A stretch of 64,000 bases of DNA from Natrinema salinisoli (lineage in GTDB: Archaea > Halobacteriota > Halobacteria > Halobacteriales > Natrialbaceae), in contig NZ_CP084469.1 of the NCBI RefSeq assembly GCF_020405205.1, positions 2,914,001 through 2,978,000 of the forward strand, read 5' to 3'. The position numbers and the translations under genes are program-made. The notes below the pieces were generated by a model, which made no database searches, was not told the origin of the DNA, and was given only the letters and a program-made list of their open reading frames with translations. Shown here one piece after another: positions 7,339 to 16,557 of the stretch. Every line of letters starts with the position of its first letter. Position 1 is the first letter of the stretch.

Positions 7339-10300
7339 ATGACATATGGACTCAGTCGAGCAACCGTATTCGTAGTGCTCGTGGCGCTGTTGCTGGTGAC
7401 GTCTCCAGTCGCCATGGCAACAGGGAGCCTCACGGATGCAGGTAGCAGCGCAGATGGAGAATCGCTCACGGTTTCAGACGTACAGACGCAGTCAGGAGAA
7501 GACGTTCGGATCGAGTCCGAACTCGAGCAGTCGGCATCGTCGGCGGACACCGTCGACGTGTTCGTGCGCATGGACGCCGAGGTATCACAGTTCGCGACCG
7601 CAACCGACGCCGAGAGCGCGACCGCGCTCAAACGGGAGGCGGAAGCGACACAGCGGAGCCTCGAGACGTACGCCGAGGACGTCGACGGCGTCGAGATCGT
7701 CACCGAATTCTGGCTCACGAACGCGGCCCTCGTGGAAGTCGACACGACGCGGGTCGATATCGAGGAACTCGCGCGGATCGACGGGGTCACCGAACTCCAC
7801 CCGAACTACGAGGTCGAACTCGTCGAACCGGACGCGAACGACGGGTCGGCGAACGACTCGACGGTCACCTACGGCCTCGATCAGGTGAACGCGCCCGAGG
7901 TGTGGGAGGAGTTCGACGCGACCGGTGAGGGGGTCTCGGTCGCCGTCGTCGACACCGGGCTCGCGGCATCGCACGAGCAGTTCGCGGATCGCGACGAGGT
8001 CCGGGATAACTGGGCGGAGTTCGACTTCGACGGGAGCGAAATCGAGAGCCAGCCCTACGACCGGAACGGACACGGGACCCACGTCGCCGGGACGATTCTG
8101 GGCGGTGAGGCCGACGGGCAGCGGATCGGCGTCGCACCCGACGCGGAGCTGATCCCGATCAACGTCTTCCCGGGGATGCCCGATCGGCAGTCCACGACGC
8201 TCGCGGCGATCGTCGCCGGCATGCAGGAAGCGGTCGAGCAGGGCGCCGACGTGGCGAACTTCAGCCTCGGTGGCGGCGGATACGCTGCGATCTACGTCGA
8301 CGTCATCCGGAACGCCCAGCGGGCGGGCACGTTCATCGTGAGCGCCGCCGGGAACGACGGCCCTGGTGCCGAAGGAACGCCGGGGAACGTCTACGACACG
8401 CTCTCGATCGGTGCGACGGACGCGAACGAGCAGGTGGCCGAGTTCTCGACCGGCGCGACGGTGAACACCGACGAGGACTGGGGCCCCGTCGCACCGGGCG
8501 ACTGGCCCGAATCGTACGCGACGCCCGACGTCTCCGCACCCGGCGTGGACGTCCGGAGCTCCTACGTCGGCGGCAACGACACCTACGCGGAACTCTCCGG
8601 GACCAGTATGGCCACGCCACACACCAGCGGCGTGGCTGCGCTTCTGGCCGCCCAGGGCGTCGAGGACCCCTACGAGATGAAATCGCTCCTCGAGGAGACG
8701 GCGACGAAGCCGGCTCCCGATCGGATCAGTCAGCGGGTCACCGCAGAAGCACGAGAGGTGAGCGACGAACAGTACGAGAACGTCTACGACGACGACGAAC
8801 GCGATGTCCGGTACGGATACGGCATCATCGACGCGTACGCGGCGTCGGCAGCGCTGGCAAACGAAAGCCGGATCGACGGGACCGTCGTCGACGGCGACGG
8901 TGAACCGATCACGGATCGCTCCAACGACCTCCCGGACGGTAGCGGCCCCACGGTCACGATCGACGACGCAAATCGAACCCAGTACGCCGCCGACGGGAGT
9001 TTCGAATTCGACGTCACGGAAGGCCACCACGACGTGACCGTCTCCGGCGCGTTCGGCTACGCCGAAACGACGGAGATGATCGATGCGAGCGAACCGGTCG
9101 AGCGGGACATCGTCCTCGAGGAGCGCTTCGACCTCGCGGTCGTTCGGGGACAACCCCGTGAACTCGAGGCAGGGAGCACGGCCGAGGTCGCGGTCGACGT
9201 CGCCCACCTCGACGAACTCACCGTCGAGCTAGCCGACGAATCGACGGTCGACGAATCGAACGTGACCGTCGACCTCGTCGGCGTCGAATCGGACGTGCTT
9301 GGCAACACCGTCGCGTTCGGCGAACCGCTGACCGCGACGCCCGCCACGCTCGAGATTACCGTCGACGGAGCGAACGCGGGCGAAACGATCGAACTCGAGC
9401 ACACGTTCACTGGAAGCGACGGGACGACGGAAACGGTCACGACCGGGCCGACGACCGTCGTCACCGAGGTCTCTGAGACAGACCCCCTCCGAATCGTCGA
9501 GACGGACATCGTCGAGGAGGCGCTCGCCAGCGAGCAGATCGCACCGGGTCCAGTCGTCGTCGAGAACACGGACGACGAAGTCACCCAGAACGGCACCGTG
9601 GTCTGGAAGACGCCGATCGGGGACTTCTCCTCCGAGGAGTACGAGCTCGAGCCGGGCGAGACCGCGACGTACAATCGCACGCTCTCCTTCGGTGACGGCT
9701 CGCCGGCACCGTGGTCGTACATCGCCGACACCGGCGAGACCGTCGACCATCGGTTCGTGCTGGTCAACGAAACGCTGTCTCCGATCCAGGAGGAACGGTT
9801 CACCACGGACATCGTCGGGGGCGAACTCAACGGAACGGTGACCGACGCGGACACGGGCGAGCCGCTGCCCGGTATCGAGGTCACGGCGACGAACGGCGAC
9901 GCCGAGTTCAGTACCGTGACTGACAGTTCAGGCGCATACAGTATCATCGTCGACGCGCCGGGGGAGTGGACGGTCACTGCGGATGCGGCCAGCTACGGGC
10001 CGACGAGCACGACGGTCCAGTTCGACGACGATCTCGATCCGATCGAACGGAATCTCACGGTCGGCAGCGATCCAACGTTCGAGCTCTCGATGGAGGGCGG
10101 GAAGACCTACTCCGTCGGGCTGCCGGGTCCGGTCGAGGGCGGGACCGTCGGTGACGTCGTTCCCGAGGAAACCAACGCCACGGTCCTCACGTACAACGAA
10201 ACGACCAACCGCTGGGTGCAGCCGAGCCCGGACGACGAACTCGAGCCGCTCGACGCGCTCCTCGTGACGCCGTTCGAGGACACCACGGTGACCGTCGAAC

Positions 10301-11274
10301 TGGCCGGAACGCCCGGCACCGGCGACGGAGTGACGGAGCCGCGTGATATCGAGCGGGGCTGGAACTTCGTCGCACCGGCCGCCTACGACGACCCCGAGGC
10401 GGCGTTCGAGCACGATTCGGACGCCACCCTCGGCGTGTTCCGGATTCAGCGGGCACCCGACTCGAAAATGGTTCCCGAGAGCGGGTTCGGCGGCATCGGA
10501 ATCTTCGAAGAAACCCACAACGCGGTCAATCCGTTCACCGGCTACTTCGTGTTCGCCTCGGAAGATACCCAGCTCGAGACTACCGTGGACGAGGGAACGA
10601 CCCTCGACTCCGCCTACGAGGACCTCGAGATCGACGCCGAGCGACGGACTGGTACCGTCGAACGGAGCGTCGACGGCGCACCCGTCGCGAACGCGACGGT
10701 TCGCGTCCCGGGAACCTCGGTCTCGACAACGACGAGCACCGACGGGTCGTTCACGCTCCCGGCGCTCCCGACCGGTGTCGAGCAGGAGGTCACCGTCACC
10801 GCCGACGGCTTCGAAAACAGGACCGTGAGTCTCGACGAGAGCGAGACCGTCGAACTCCAGCAGACGGTCTTCTTCGACGTTACCGACCTCGCCGTGAACG
10901 AGACGGACCTTAGCGTGGGTGACGAGTACACGATCGAGTACGAACTCGAGAACAGGGGCACCGAACGGGCGTCAGAGATCGTCGAAGTCGAGTTCGGGCC
11001 GGGTCTCGAAGACGAGAAACGAGCGCGGCTGAGCGAGGACGTCGTCGCGATCAACAGTACGGTCGTCGAACTCGAACCCGGCGCCACGACGACGCTCGAG
11101 ATCCGGTCGGAAGTGATCGACGAACAGGTCACCGGTGAGAGCCAGATCGGCGTCTTCACCCCGGACGATAGCGAAGTCGTGAACGTCACCGTCACCGACG
11201 AGAACGGTACGTCGAGTGAGATCGCGGCCGGAGCGAACGAGCGAAGTGCTTCGCTGAGGGCGATCGCGGCGTAA
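7339..11274 (+). CDS. Secreted subtilisin-family (S8) serine protease with large C-terminal surface-type extension
   Basis: Extracellular endopeptidase of 1311 residues. A Sec-type signal (hydrophobic 8-23, cleavage near AMA-TGS) precedes an inhibitor-like propeptide (about 68-165). The S8 catalytic domain follows (about 175-530) with Asp205 in VAVVDTGLA, His245 in NGHGTHVAGT, oxyanion Asn339 in SAAGND and Ser423 in GTSMATPH. The long C-terminal half contains carboxypeptidase-regulatory-like beta folds (GTVTDADTGEPLPGIEVTA and a second copy after VERSVDGAPVANATVRVPG), a module of unknown type between them, and a terminal CARDB-like fold. No C-terminal anchor is seen. The ATG at 7339 was chosen over 7291 because the signal peptide begins there. 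The next gene follows after 26 bp and encodes a predicted anchored surface protein. At more than twice halolysin size, the extension is unusual. Confidence 0.9.
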   Translation: MTYGLSRATVFVVLVALLLVTSPVAMATGSLTDAGSSADGESLTVSDVQTQSGEDVRIESELEQSASSADTVDVFVRMDAEVSQFATATDAESATALKREAEATQRSLETYAEDVDGVEIVTEFWLTNAALVEVDTTRVDIEELARIDGVTELHPNYEVELVEPDANDGSANDSTVTYGLDQVNAPEVWEEFDATGEGVSVAVVDTGLAASHEQFADRDEVRDNWAEFDFDGSEIESQPYDRNGHGTHVAGTILGGEADGQRIGVAPDAELIPINVFPGMPDRQSTTLAAIVAGMQEAVEQGADVANFSLGGGGYAAIYVDVIRNAQRAGTFIVSAAGNDGPGAEGTPGNVYDTLSIGATDANEQVAEFSTGATVNTDEDWGPVAPGDWPESYATPDVSAPGVDVRSSYVGGNDTYAELSGTSMATPHTSGVAALLAAQGVEDPYEMKSLLEETATKPAPDRISQRVTAEAREVSDEQYENVYDDDERDVRYGYGIIDAYAASAALANESRIDGTVVDGDGEPITDRSNDLPDGSGPTVTIDDANRTQYAADGSFEFDVTEGHHDVTVSGAFGYAETTEMIDASEPVERDIVLEERFDLAVVRGQPRELEAGSTAEVAVDVAHLDELTVELADESTVDESNVTVDLVGVESDVLGNTVAFGEPLTATPATLEITVDGANAGETIELEHTFTGSDGTTETVTTGPTTVVTEVSETDPLRIVETDIVEEALASEQIAPGPVVVENTDDEVTQNGTVVWKTPIGDFSSEEYELEPGETATYNRTLSFGDGSPAPWSYIADTGETVDHRFVLVNETLSPIQEERFTTDIVGGELNGTVTDADTGEPLPGIEVTATNGDAEFSTVTDSSGAYSIIVDAPGEWTVTADAASYGPTSTTVQFDDDLDPIERNLTVGSDPTFELSMEGGKTYSVGLPGPVEGGTVGDVVPEETNATVLTYNETTNRWVQPSPDDELEPLDALLVTPFEDTTVTVELAGTPGTGDGVTEPRDIERGWNFVAPAAYDDPEAAFEHDSDATLGVFRIQRAPDSKMVPESGFGGIGIFEETHNAVNPFTGYFVFASEDTQLETTVDEGTTLDSAYEDLEIDAERRTGTVERSVDGAPVANATVRVPGTSVSTTTSTDGSFTLPALPTGVEQEVTVTADGFENRTVSLDESETVELQQTVFFDVTDLAVNETDLSVGDEYTIEYELENRGTERASEIVEVEFGPGLEDEKRARLSEDVVAINSTVVELEPGATTTLEIRSEVIDEQVTGESQIGVFTPDDSEVVNVTVTDENGTSSEIAAGANERSASLRAIAA

Positions 11275-11300
11275 TACTCGTCGTTTCGTTTTTCTCAGAG

Positions 11301-12458
11301 ATGGATACAATGCCACGCGATAGAACAGCAGGAATTCGATCGGCAGGGACGTCGCGGAAGTGGGGTATCGTACTCGTAGTCATGCTACTAGTAGGGCTCT
11401 CCGCGATCGCCGTCGGTGGCGGTGTCGCAACTGCACTGCAGGATGGCGGGCCCGATTCCGCACCCAATTACTCCGACACGTATATCGGTACCGTCGAAAT
11501 CGACGGCGAACCCGCACCCGTCGGAACGACCGTCACCGCCGAAATCGATGGCGAGCAACGCGGCTCGATTACCGTCGAGGAAGCCGGCGAATTCGGGTCC
11601 ATGGATAACAGATTGTCAGTCTCGGGGACGGCCAACGAGACCGGAACACCCGTCACCTTTCTCGTCGACGGCGAGGAAGCCACTGCGGATCCGGCCGTCA
11701 CCTTCGGTAGTGGTGGTGTGGTGAGTCTCACCGTCGAGAAGGGCTCGACACCAGCATCAGGCACAGGGTCGACCGCCGATTCCGACCCCGATCCGGATAC
11801 GACGGGTCCCGACTTCGAGGTGGTCGACGGCGAACTGAGTGCCGACACCGTCCGTGTCGGCGAGCGCATCGATGTGACGGCGACCGTCGAGAACGGCGGC
11901 GGAAACGGGACCGAACCGGTCGAACTGCTCGTCGACGGTGACGTCGACACCGAACGAAAAGTGACGCTCGAGGAGGGAGCCGCCGAGAACGTGACCTTCG
12001 AGCGACCGTTTAACGAGACAGGGAGCGCCGATATCGCAGTCGGTGACCTCGAACTCGGAACGGTCACCGTCCGGGATCGAGCGCCCGCGGCGTTCGAGGT
12101 CGCTACCGCACAGGTGAGTGCGACCGAACTCGAGGCCGGCGAGAGCGTCGACGTGACGGCGACCGTCAGGAACGTCGGTGAGGAGTCGAAGACGGACACG
12201 GTCCAGCTTGTCACTGACGGATCGGTCGCTGCGGAGCGTGACGTGACCCTCGACGGCAACGAATCGGAGACGGTGTCGTTCACCGAATCCTTCGAAAGAG
12301 CCGGCGAACACGAAATCGCCGTCGGCGACGCCGACGCGAGAACGGTCACGGTCACCGACGAGGACGCCGTTCCCGGATTCGGCGTCGCAACTGCGATCGC
12401 TGCGCTGGTCGGTGCGGTCGTCGGCCTGCGCGCCCGTAACGGGTGGTCAGACCGGTAG
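11301..12458 (+). CDS. PGF-CTERM-anchored CARDB-type surface protein
   Basis: A 385-residue secreted protein. An N-terminal hydrophobic segment (WGIVLVVMLLVGLSAIAV, about 21-38) is followed by a small beta domain (about 58-150), an acidic Asp/Pro/Ser/Thr linker, and two CARDB-like repeats beginning DFEVVDGELSADTVRVGERI and AFEVATAQVSATELEAGESV. The C terminus is VPGFGVATAIAALVGAVVGL plus a short basic tail: a PGF-CTERM signal that archaeosortase A would process, leaving the protein lipid-anchored. It begins 26 bp after the subtilase stop and probably belongs to the same unit, although a short T-run at about 11289-11295 lies between them. Binding partners are unknown; a role with the protease is inferred from position only. 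An ATG at 11310 is an alternative start. Confidence 0.82.
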   Translation: MDTMPRDRTAGIRSAGTSRKWGIVLVVMLLVGLSAIAVGGGVATALQDGGPDSAPNYSDTYIGTVEIDGEPAPVGTTVTAEIDGEQRGSITVEEAGEFGSMDNRLSVSGTANETGTPVTFLVDGEEATADPAVTFGSGGVVSLTVEKGSTPASGTGSTADSDPDPDTTGPDFEVVDGELSADTVRVGERIDVTATVENGGGNGTEPVELLVDGDVDTERKVTLEEGAAENVTFERPFNETGSADIAVGDLELGTVTVRDRAPAAFEVATAQVSATELEAGESVDVTATVRNVGEESKTDTVQLVTDGSVAAERDVTLDGNESETVSFTESFERAGEHEIAVGDADARTVTVTDEDAVPGFGVATAIAALVGAVVGLRARNGWSDR

Positions 12459-12673
12459 AAGCCGCGTCCACCGGCCGCGGCGCGTTCCGCGGTGCTGGTC
12501 GGACCGCTCGCACTCGAGTCGGGGCTGATTCGCGAGCGTATCGCGTTCGGGCCCGAGGGCACTCCACGGACGGTGGCTCGAGTCCCGATCGAACGACGAG
12601 GCGGACCCGTCGTGACTTAATGAGGGGACATGGAAAGGACTGCGGCTACGAGTATCGTCCTCGTACCTGATCT

Positions 12674-12982
12674 ATGCCCTCCAGAGACGACGGCCCCGCT
12701 CGACGCGACGCCGACTACGTCACGACGTTCGATCCGGCCGACGACCGTGCGAGCCAAGCCATCGTACATGCGGTCGCTGCCGTCATCGGGGCGGAACCGG
12801 GCGATCTCTCCCCGCTCTACGACGTCGTCGAGCCGGACGCGCTCGACTCGTTCGTCGAGCACGCCCAGCGAGTCGGCGACACCGGCACCCATCAGGTGTG
12901 GTTCACCTACGAGGGGGTCGACGTGGGCGTTCGAAGCGACGGCGAAATTCGGATCCGGGACGCCACCTCGACTGCCAGCTGA
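12674..12982 (+). CDS. HalOD1 (haloarchaeal output domain 1) protein
   Basis: A 102-residue single-domain protein. After an acidic leader, the core reads VHAVAAVIGAEPGDLSPLY, DVVEPDALDSFVEH, VWFTYEGVDVGVRSDGEIRI. This pattern (helix, 'L.PLYdvvdpdaLd', two strands ending in 'V..dG.i.v') defines HalOD1, a domain found alone or as the output of haloarchaeal signalling proteins. Its biochemical function is unknown. It stands alone between the PGF-CTERM gene and a convergent hydrolase, with gtgacttaatgagg (about 12610-12623) as a possible TATA element. A second protein of the same family is encoded at 25492-25749. Confidence 0.75.
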   Translation: MPSRDDGPARRDADYVTTFDPADDRASQAIVHAVAAVIGAEPGDLSPLYDVVEPDALDSFVEHAQRVGDTGTHQVWFTYEGVDVGVRSDGEIRIRDATSTAS

Positions 12983-13014
12983 GACGACTTCGCCGGCGCG
13001 CTCGAGGCCGGGAG

Positions 13015-13884
13015 TCAGTCCTGCTCGTCGAGGAACGACAGCACCGTCTCGTTGACCTCGTCGGCGTTCTCGATGAAGAAGAGGTGGGAGCCGCCCTCGA
13101 CGAGTTCGACGCGGCTATCGGCGATCTTCTCCTCGAGCAGCCGCGCGTTTTCGACGGGCACGACCTTGTCGTCCGTCCCGTGCAGGATCAGCGTCGGAAT
13201 CCGAAGCGCGTCCAGGCGATCGCTGACGTCGAAATTCAGGACGGCGGCGGCCTGGGCCTCGCGAGCCGGGTCGTCGGCGTCCTGTTCGAGTCGCCACTCG
13301 AGGATCCGATCGATGAGGTGCGGGTTCCGGTTGGTGAAGCGGTCGTTGAACGCGGGTCGCATCCGGTGGCGCAGCGTCTCCCGCTCGCTCGCCCCGTCGG
13401 GCGTGTCGAACATGTGTTCCTGCGTCTCGTCGGGAACCGGTGCCGCGTCGGTACCGCCGTGAGTCGTACAGCACAGCGTCAGCGACTTCGCCCGGGAGTA
13501 CTCGAGCGCGTAGCGCTGGGCGATCATCCCGCCCATGCTCGCGCCGACGATGTGGGCGTCGTAGATCCCCGCGTCGTCGAGGACGGCCTCGAGGTCGGCG
13601 GCCAGCCCCCCGATCGAGTAGCCCGCCAGCTTGAACAACACGAGGGCCCGGAGCTTGCCGGGCAGACGCGGGACCAGCGGCGGGAGGCCGACGTCCGAGC
13701 GGCCGGTGCCCCGGTTGTCGGGGGCGACGACGTCGTACTCGTCGGCGACGGCCTCGCGTTGCCAGCGCCACATCCACCGCCCGAACCCGAGCCCCTGCAC
13801 GAACACGACTGGCGCTCGACCGTCTCCGTCGCTCCGATCGTACTCGTAGTAAATCGACACGCCGTCTCTCGTCGCCTGTGGCAT
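13015..13884 (-). CDS. Alpha/beta-fold hydrolase
   Basis: A 289-residue soluble enzyme with a full alpha/beta-hydrolase layout: oxyanion region FVQGLGFGRWMW, nucleophile elbow GASMGG (Ser116), acid in LILHGTDDKVVP (about residue 238) and base in EGGSHLFF (about residue 267). The N terminus MPQATRDGVSIYYEYDRSDG resembles enol-lactonase and epoxide-hydrolase-like members. The substrate cannot be told. The gene is alone, convergent with the HalOD1 gene and divergent from priL, so context gives no pathway. An esterase, lactonase or C-C hydrolase activity are all possible. Confidence 0.8.
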   Translation of the reverse strand: MPQATRDGVSIYYEYDRSDGDGRAPVVFVQGLGFGRWMWRWQREAVADEYDVVAPDNRGTGRSDVGLPPLVPRLPGKLRALVLFKLAGYSIGGLAADLEAVLDDAGIYDAHIVGASMGGMIAQRYALEYSRAKSLTLCCTTHGGTDAAPVPDETQEHMFDTPDGASERETLRHRMRPAFNDRFTNRNPHLIDRILEWRLEQDADDPAREAQAAAVLNFDVSDRLDALRIPTLILHGTDDKVVPVENARLLEEKIADSRVELVEGGSHLFFIENADEVNETVLSFLDEQD

Positions 13885-14064
13885 ACCCGGACCGACGTGT
13901 CGAACACTCTTGAAATCGATCCTCGAGCGCGGGACGCCGACGGCTGTCCGCCGGGTGACCGGAGCCGGGTGCCGGTAATACGATTATACTGCCACCGTGA
14001 TCGGTGAGTAGCAGCAGCGCTGGCGATGGTCGAATCGGCGTCGCATACCGTCCGCGCTGGCAGT

Positions 14065-14074
14065 CATAATAAAG
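14065..14074 (+). promoter_or_regulatory. Putative TATA element of priL, with SD-like GGAG at 14108-14111
   Basis: CATAATAAAG would place the transcription start near 14097. The resulting short leader contains GGAG seven bases before the GTG at 14119, which favours that codon over the ATG at 14128. Confidence 0.4.
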
Positions 14075-14118
14075 GACGATTGTGGTAATCAGCGCGTTTA
14101 TCCCATCGGAGTAATATC

Positions 14119-15216
14119 GTGTTACCGATGCAGCGACTCCACGCCCGGTACCCGTTTCTCGAGGCGGCTCGCGAGTCGGTCGCGACGGAGGCGGTCGATC
14201 TGGCGACCGTCGTCGAACAGGACCGGGCGGTCGTCGACCGCGCGCGCCAACGCGTGATTACCGCGCTCGAAGAGGGTGACACGGGAGAGCCACACCGCGA
14301 CGCCCGCATCGAGCTGCTCTCCTACCCGGTCGCGCGGGTGCTCGTCTCGATGGTCGACGAACGCGTTCTCGTGCGCAAGTACGCCCGCGCCGAGGCCGCG
14401 ACGGCCTACGAGCGGTTCACCACGGACATGGCCGATACGACCGAACTGAAGAGCGTCGAGTCGACGGGGCTGGAGCTCGCGGACCTGCTCGCCGAGTTCG
14501 ACCTGCGGGAGGCCATCCGCGCGGGAGCGGACGGCGAGGGCTACCGGATCGACGTCGGCACCTACCTGCCGCTGGCGGAGGACCTGTGGGACGACGAGTG
14601 GCGACTCGTCAATCAGCCGCTGGACGCCGGCGAGATCCCGGTCGACGAGGACGAACTCCTCACGCTCCTGCGGGAAGCGATCCGGGGCCGTATCGAGGAC
14701 GGGCTTCCCTTCGAAGTGCCCGACGCCATCGCGACCGGGCTCGAGGACGACGTCGCCGAGATCCGCGAGGTGCTGGCGGACCTCGAGTTGACCCAGGACA
14801 TCGACACCGTCGTGCCGGACCTCTTCCCGCCGTGTATGAAGGCGCTGCTCGATCAGATCCAGAAGGGCGAGCACCTACCCCATCACTCGCGGTTCGCGAT
14901 CACGGCGTTCCTGACGAGCATCGGGATGAACACCGACCAGATCGTCGAGCTCTACCGCGTCAACTCCTCCTTCGGCGAGGAGATGACCCGCTACCAGACC
15001 GATCACATCCGCGGGGACAGTTCGCCCACGGAGTACTCCGCTCCCTCCTGTGCGACGATGCAGTCCTACGGCGACTGCGTGAACAAGGACGACCTCTGCG
15101 AACGGATCCCGCATCCGATGGCCTACTACGAGGAGCGAATCGACGAGGCCGACGACGAGGAGCTTGAAGACTGGCGGGAGAGCGAGGACGACGGGCAGTC
15201 GGCGAGCGGCGACTGA
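14119..15216 (+). CDS. priL: DNA primase large subunit PriL
   Basis: Regulatory and iron-sulfur subunit of the archaeal/eukaryotic-type primase that makes RNA primers for replication. The N terminus LHARYPFLEAARE and the segment SYPVARVLVSMVDERVLVRKYARAEA match the family. The C-terminal domain holds four cysteines in PPCMKAL, PSCATMQ, YGDCVNK and DDLCERI, the ligands of the 4Fe-4S cluster, followed by HPMAYYEER. The 365-residue length is normal. GTG 14119 has an SD-like GGAG in front; ATG 14128 (MQRLHARY) is the alternative. The tail is acidic and low-complexity. The small subunit PriS is not in the window. Confidence 0.92.
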   Translation: MLPMQRLHARYPFLEAARESVATEAVDLATVVEQDRAVVDRARQRVITALEEGDTGEPHRDARIELLSYPVARVLVSMVDERVLVRKYARAEAATAYERFTTDMADTTELKSVESTGLELADLLAEFDLREAIRAGADGEGYRIDVGTYLPLAEDLWDDEWRLVNQPLDAGEIPVDEDELLTLLREAIRGRIEDGLPFEVPDAIATGLEDDVAEIREVLADLELTQDIDTVVPDLFPPCMKALLDQIQKGEHLPHHSRFAITAFLTSIGMNTDQIVELYRVNSSFGEEMTRYQTDHIRGDSSPTEYSAPSCATMQSYGDCVNKDDLCERIPHPMAYYEERIDEADDEELEDWRESEDDGQSASGD

Positions 15217-15360
15217 CCGAGCTCGGGGTTCGGACTCGAGGGTGGATCGTCGACGGCGTCGGCCGGTTACTCACGACTGTCGGACCGTTTGTCGGGCAGT
15301 GAATCGTGAAGAAGCGCTACGGTCGTTTCAAATCGACAGCGACGAACAGTGGAGCCGCCC

Positions 15361-15633
15361 TCAGAACGTCCCCTTGGCGTCACCGTTGTCGTCATCGTCG
15401 TTGGTCTCGAGGCCGTCCTCGGGATCGTTCAGGGTGTAGGCCAGGCCGATGCCGACCGCGGCCATCAGGATAATGAAGCCGACGATGACGCCGATGAGCA
15501 TCTGGCCGCCCTCGGGCGAGAGCGTGCTGTTTTCGGTTCCGTAGGTAGAGCCGATGGCGATCATAGCCGCCAGCATCAAGAAGACAGCACCGACCGAGAC
15601 GACGATTTCGATGAGCTGCTCGCGTTCGACCAT
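15361..15633 (-). CDS. Small two-helix membrane protein, haloarchaeal conserved
   Basis: A 90-residue protein starting MVEREQLIEIVVSVGA. Two hydrophobic helices (about 8-28 and 45-66) are separated by a short loop (GSTYGTENSTLSPEGGQ), and the tail is very acidic (NDDDDNGDAKGTF). I recognise it only as a conserved haloarchaeal membrane-protein type of unknown function. The ATG at 15633 is preferred over the frame's first codon at 15750 because the upstream part is Arg/Pro-rich and unlike the family. It is divergent from the SWIM protein gene. No function can be assigned. Confidence 0.65.
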   Translation of the reverse strand: MVEREQLIEIVVSVGAVFLMLAAMIAIGSTYGTENSTLSPEGGQMLIGVIVGFIILMAAVGIGLAYTLNDPEDGLETNDDDDNGDAKGTF

Positions 15634-15827
15634 TGTCCGATCGGTTTCGCCGGGCCGGTGAAAAGCGCTTCGAAGGGGGCTGCGGCGGGGCGGGTCGATC
15701 GCGATGGTCGAAACCGCGTCGTCATATAAACGCCGACCGTGGGTACGCAAGCGTGTCCGTTATTCGACTGCAGCCCCTATCACTGTCGAATAGCCAGCCG
15801 ACCAGCGATTCCCACTCCGACGCATCC

Positions 15828-16466
15828 ATGAAAACAACAGCGTCACCGAAAGCACCGCTTCCAGTACCGTCTCCCGACCACCTCACCGAGCGATCGCGCC
15901 GGGCGCGCACCGAACCGATGTCGGTGTTGCCCCTCGGCGACGGCCTCTACGAGATCGAGTCCGCGAGCGATCACACCTACCTCGTCGATCTCGAGGCCGG
16001 CCGCTGTACCTGTCCGGACCACGTCTTCCGCGGGGCCCGGTGCAAACACGTCCGGCGGGTCGCGATCGAGATCACGGAGGGCCGGACCCCGCCGCCGGGC
16101 GAAATCGCCGTCGACTGTCACGACTGCGGCGAGACGATCTTCGTCGACGAGGAGGCACCCGCGCCGTTCTACTGTGATCGTCACACGATCTCCCCGGGCG
16201 ACACCGTCCTCGACCGCGAGACCGGCGATCGCCTCACCGTCGTCGACGTCTCCGAGCTCCGGGCCGACGCCGTCGAAATCGGGGCGGCCGACTGCACCGT
16301 CGCCGAGTACGGGACGAACGAGGCGTACGACCCCGATGTCCCCGTCGTCGGCGCGGTGTATCCGCACGCGACCGTGGCGACCAACGGCGTCGTCCCGTCG
16401 TCGCTGAAGGTCTACGTCTTCCCGCGAACCCGCCTCGAGAAACCCGCGAACGGGCTGTCAGGGTAA
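15828..16466 (+). CDS. SWIM zinc-finger protein
   Basis: A 212-residue protein. After a short leader the sequence LPLGDGLYEIESASDHTYLV runs into the SWIM finger RCTCPDHVFRGARCKHVRRV (CxC...CxH), which binds zinc and mediates protein or nucleic-acid contacts. A second zinc-ribbon-like pattern follows (CHDCGETIFVDEEAPAPFYCDRH), then a C-terminal domain of about 80 residues with repeated beta strands. Haloarchaea have several such stand-alone SWIM proteins of unknown target. The ATG at 15828 was chosen because the upstream open frame has no domain. It lies 91 bp before the acyl-CoA dehydrogenase gene on the same strand. Confidence 0.75.
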   Translation: MKTTASPKAPLPVPSPDHLTERSRRARTEPMSVLPLGDGLYEIESASDHTYLVDLEAGRCTCPDHVFRGARCKHVRRVAIEITEGRTPPPGEIAVDCHDCGETIFVDEEAPAPFYCDRHTISPGDTVLDRETGDRLTVVDVSELRADAVEIGAADCTVAEYGTNEAYDPDVPVVGAVYPHATVATNGVVPSSLKVYVFPRTRLEKPANGLSG

Positions 16467-16557
16467 CGCACCCGTCGAACCGCCCGGACAACCGCTTCCA
16501 ACGCGTCCGAAATTGAAACCGCCCGTTTTCTTGTGTACTGGTACCGATGAGCGTGCT

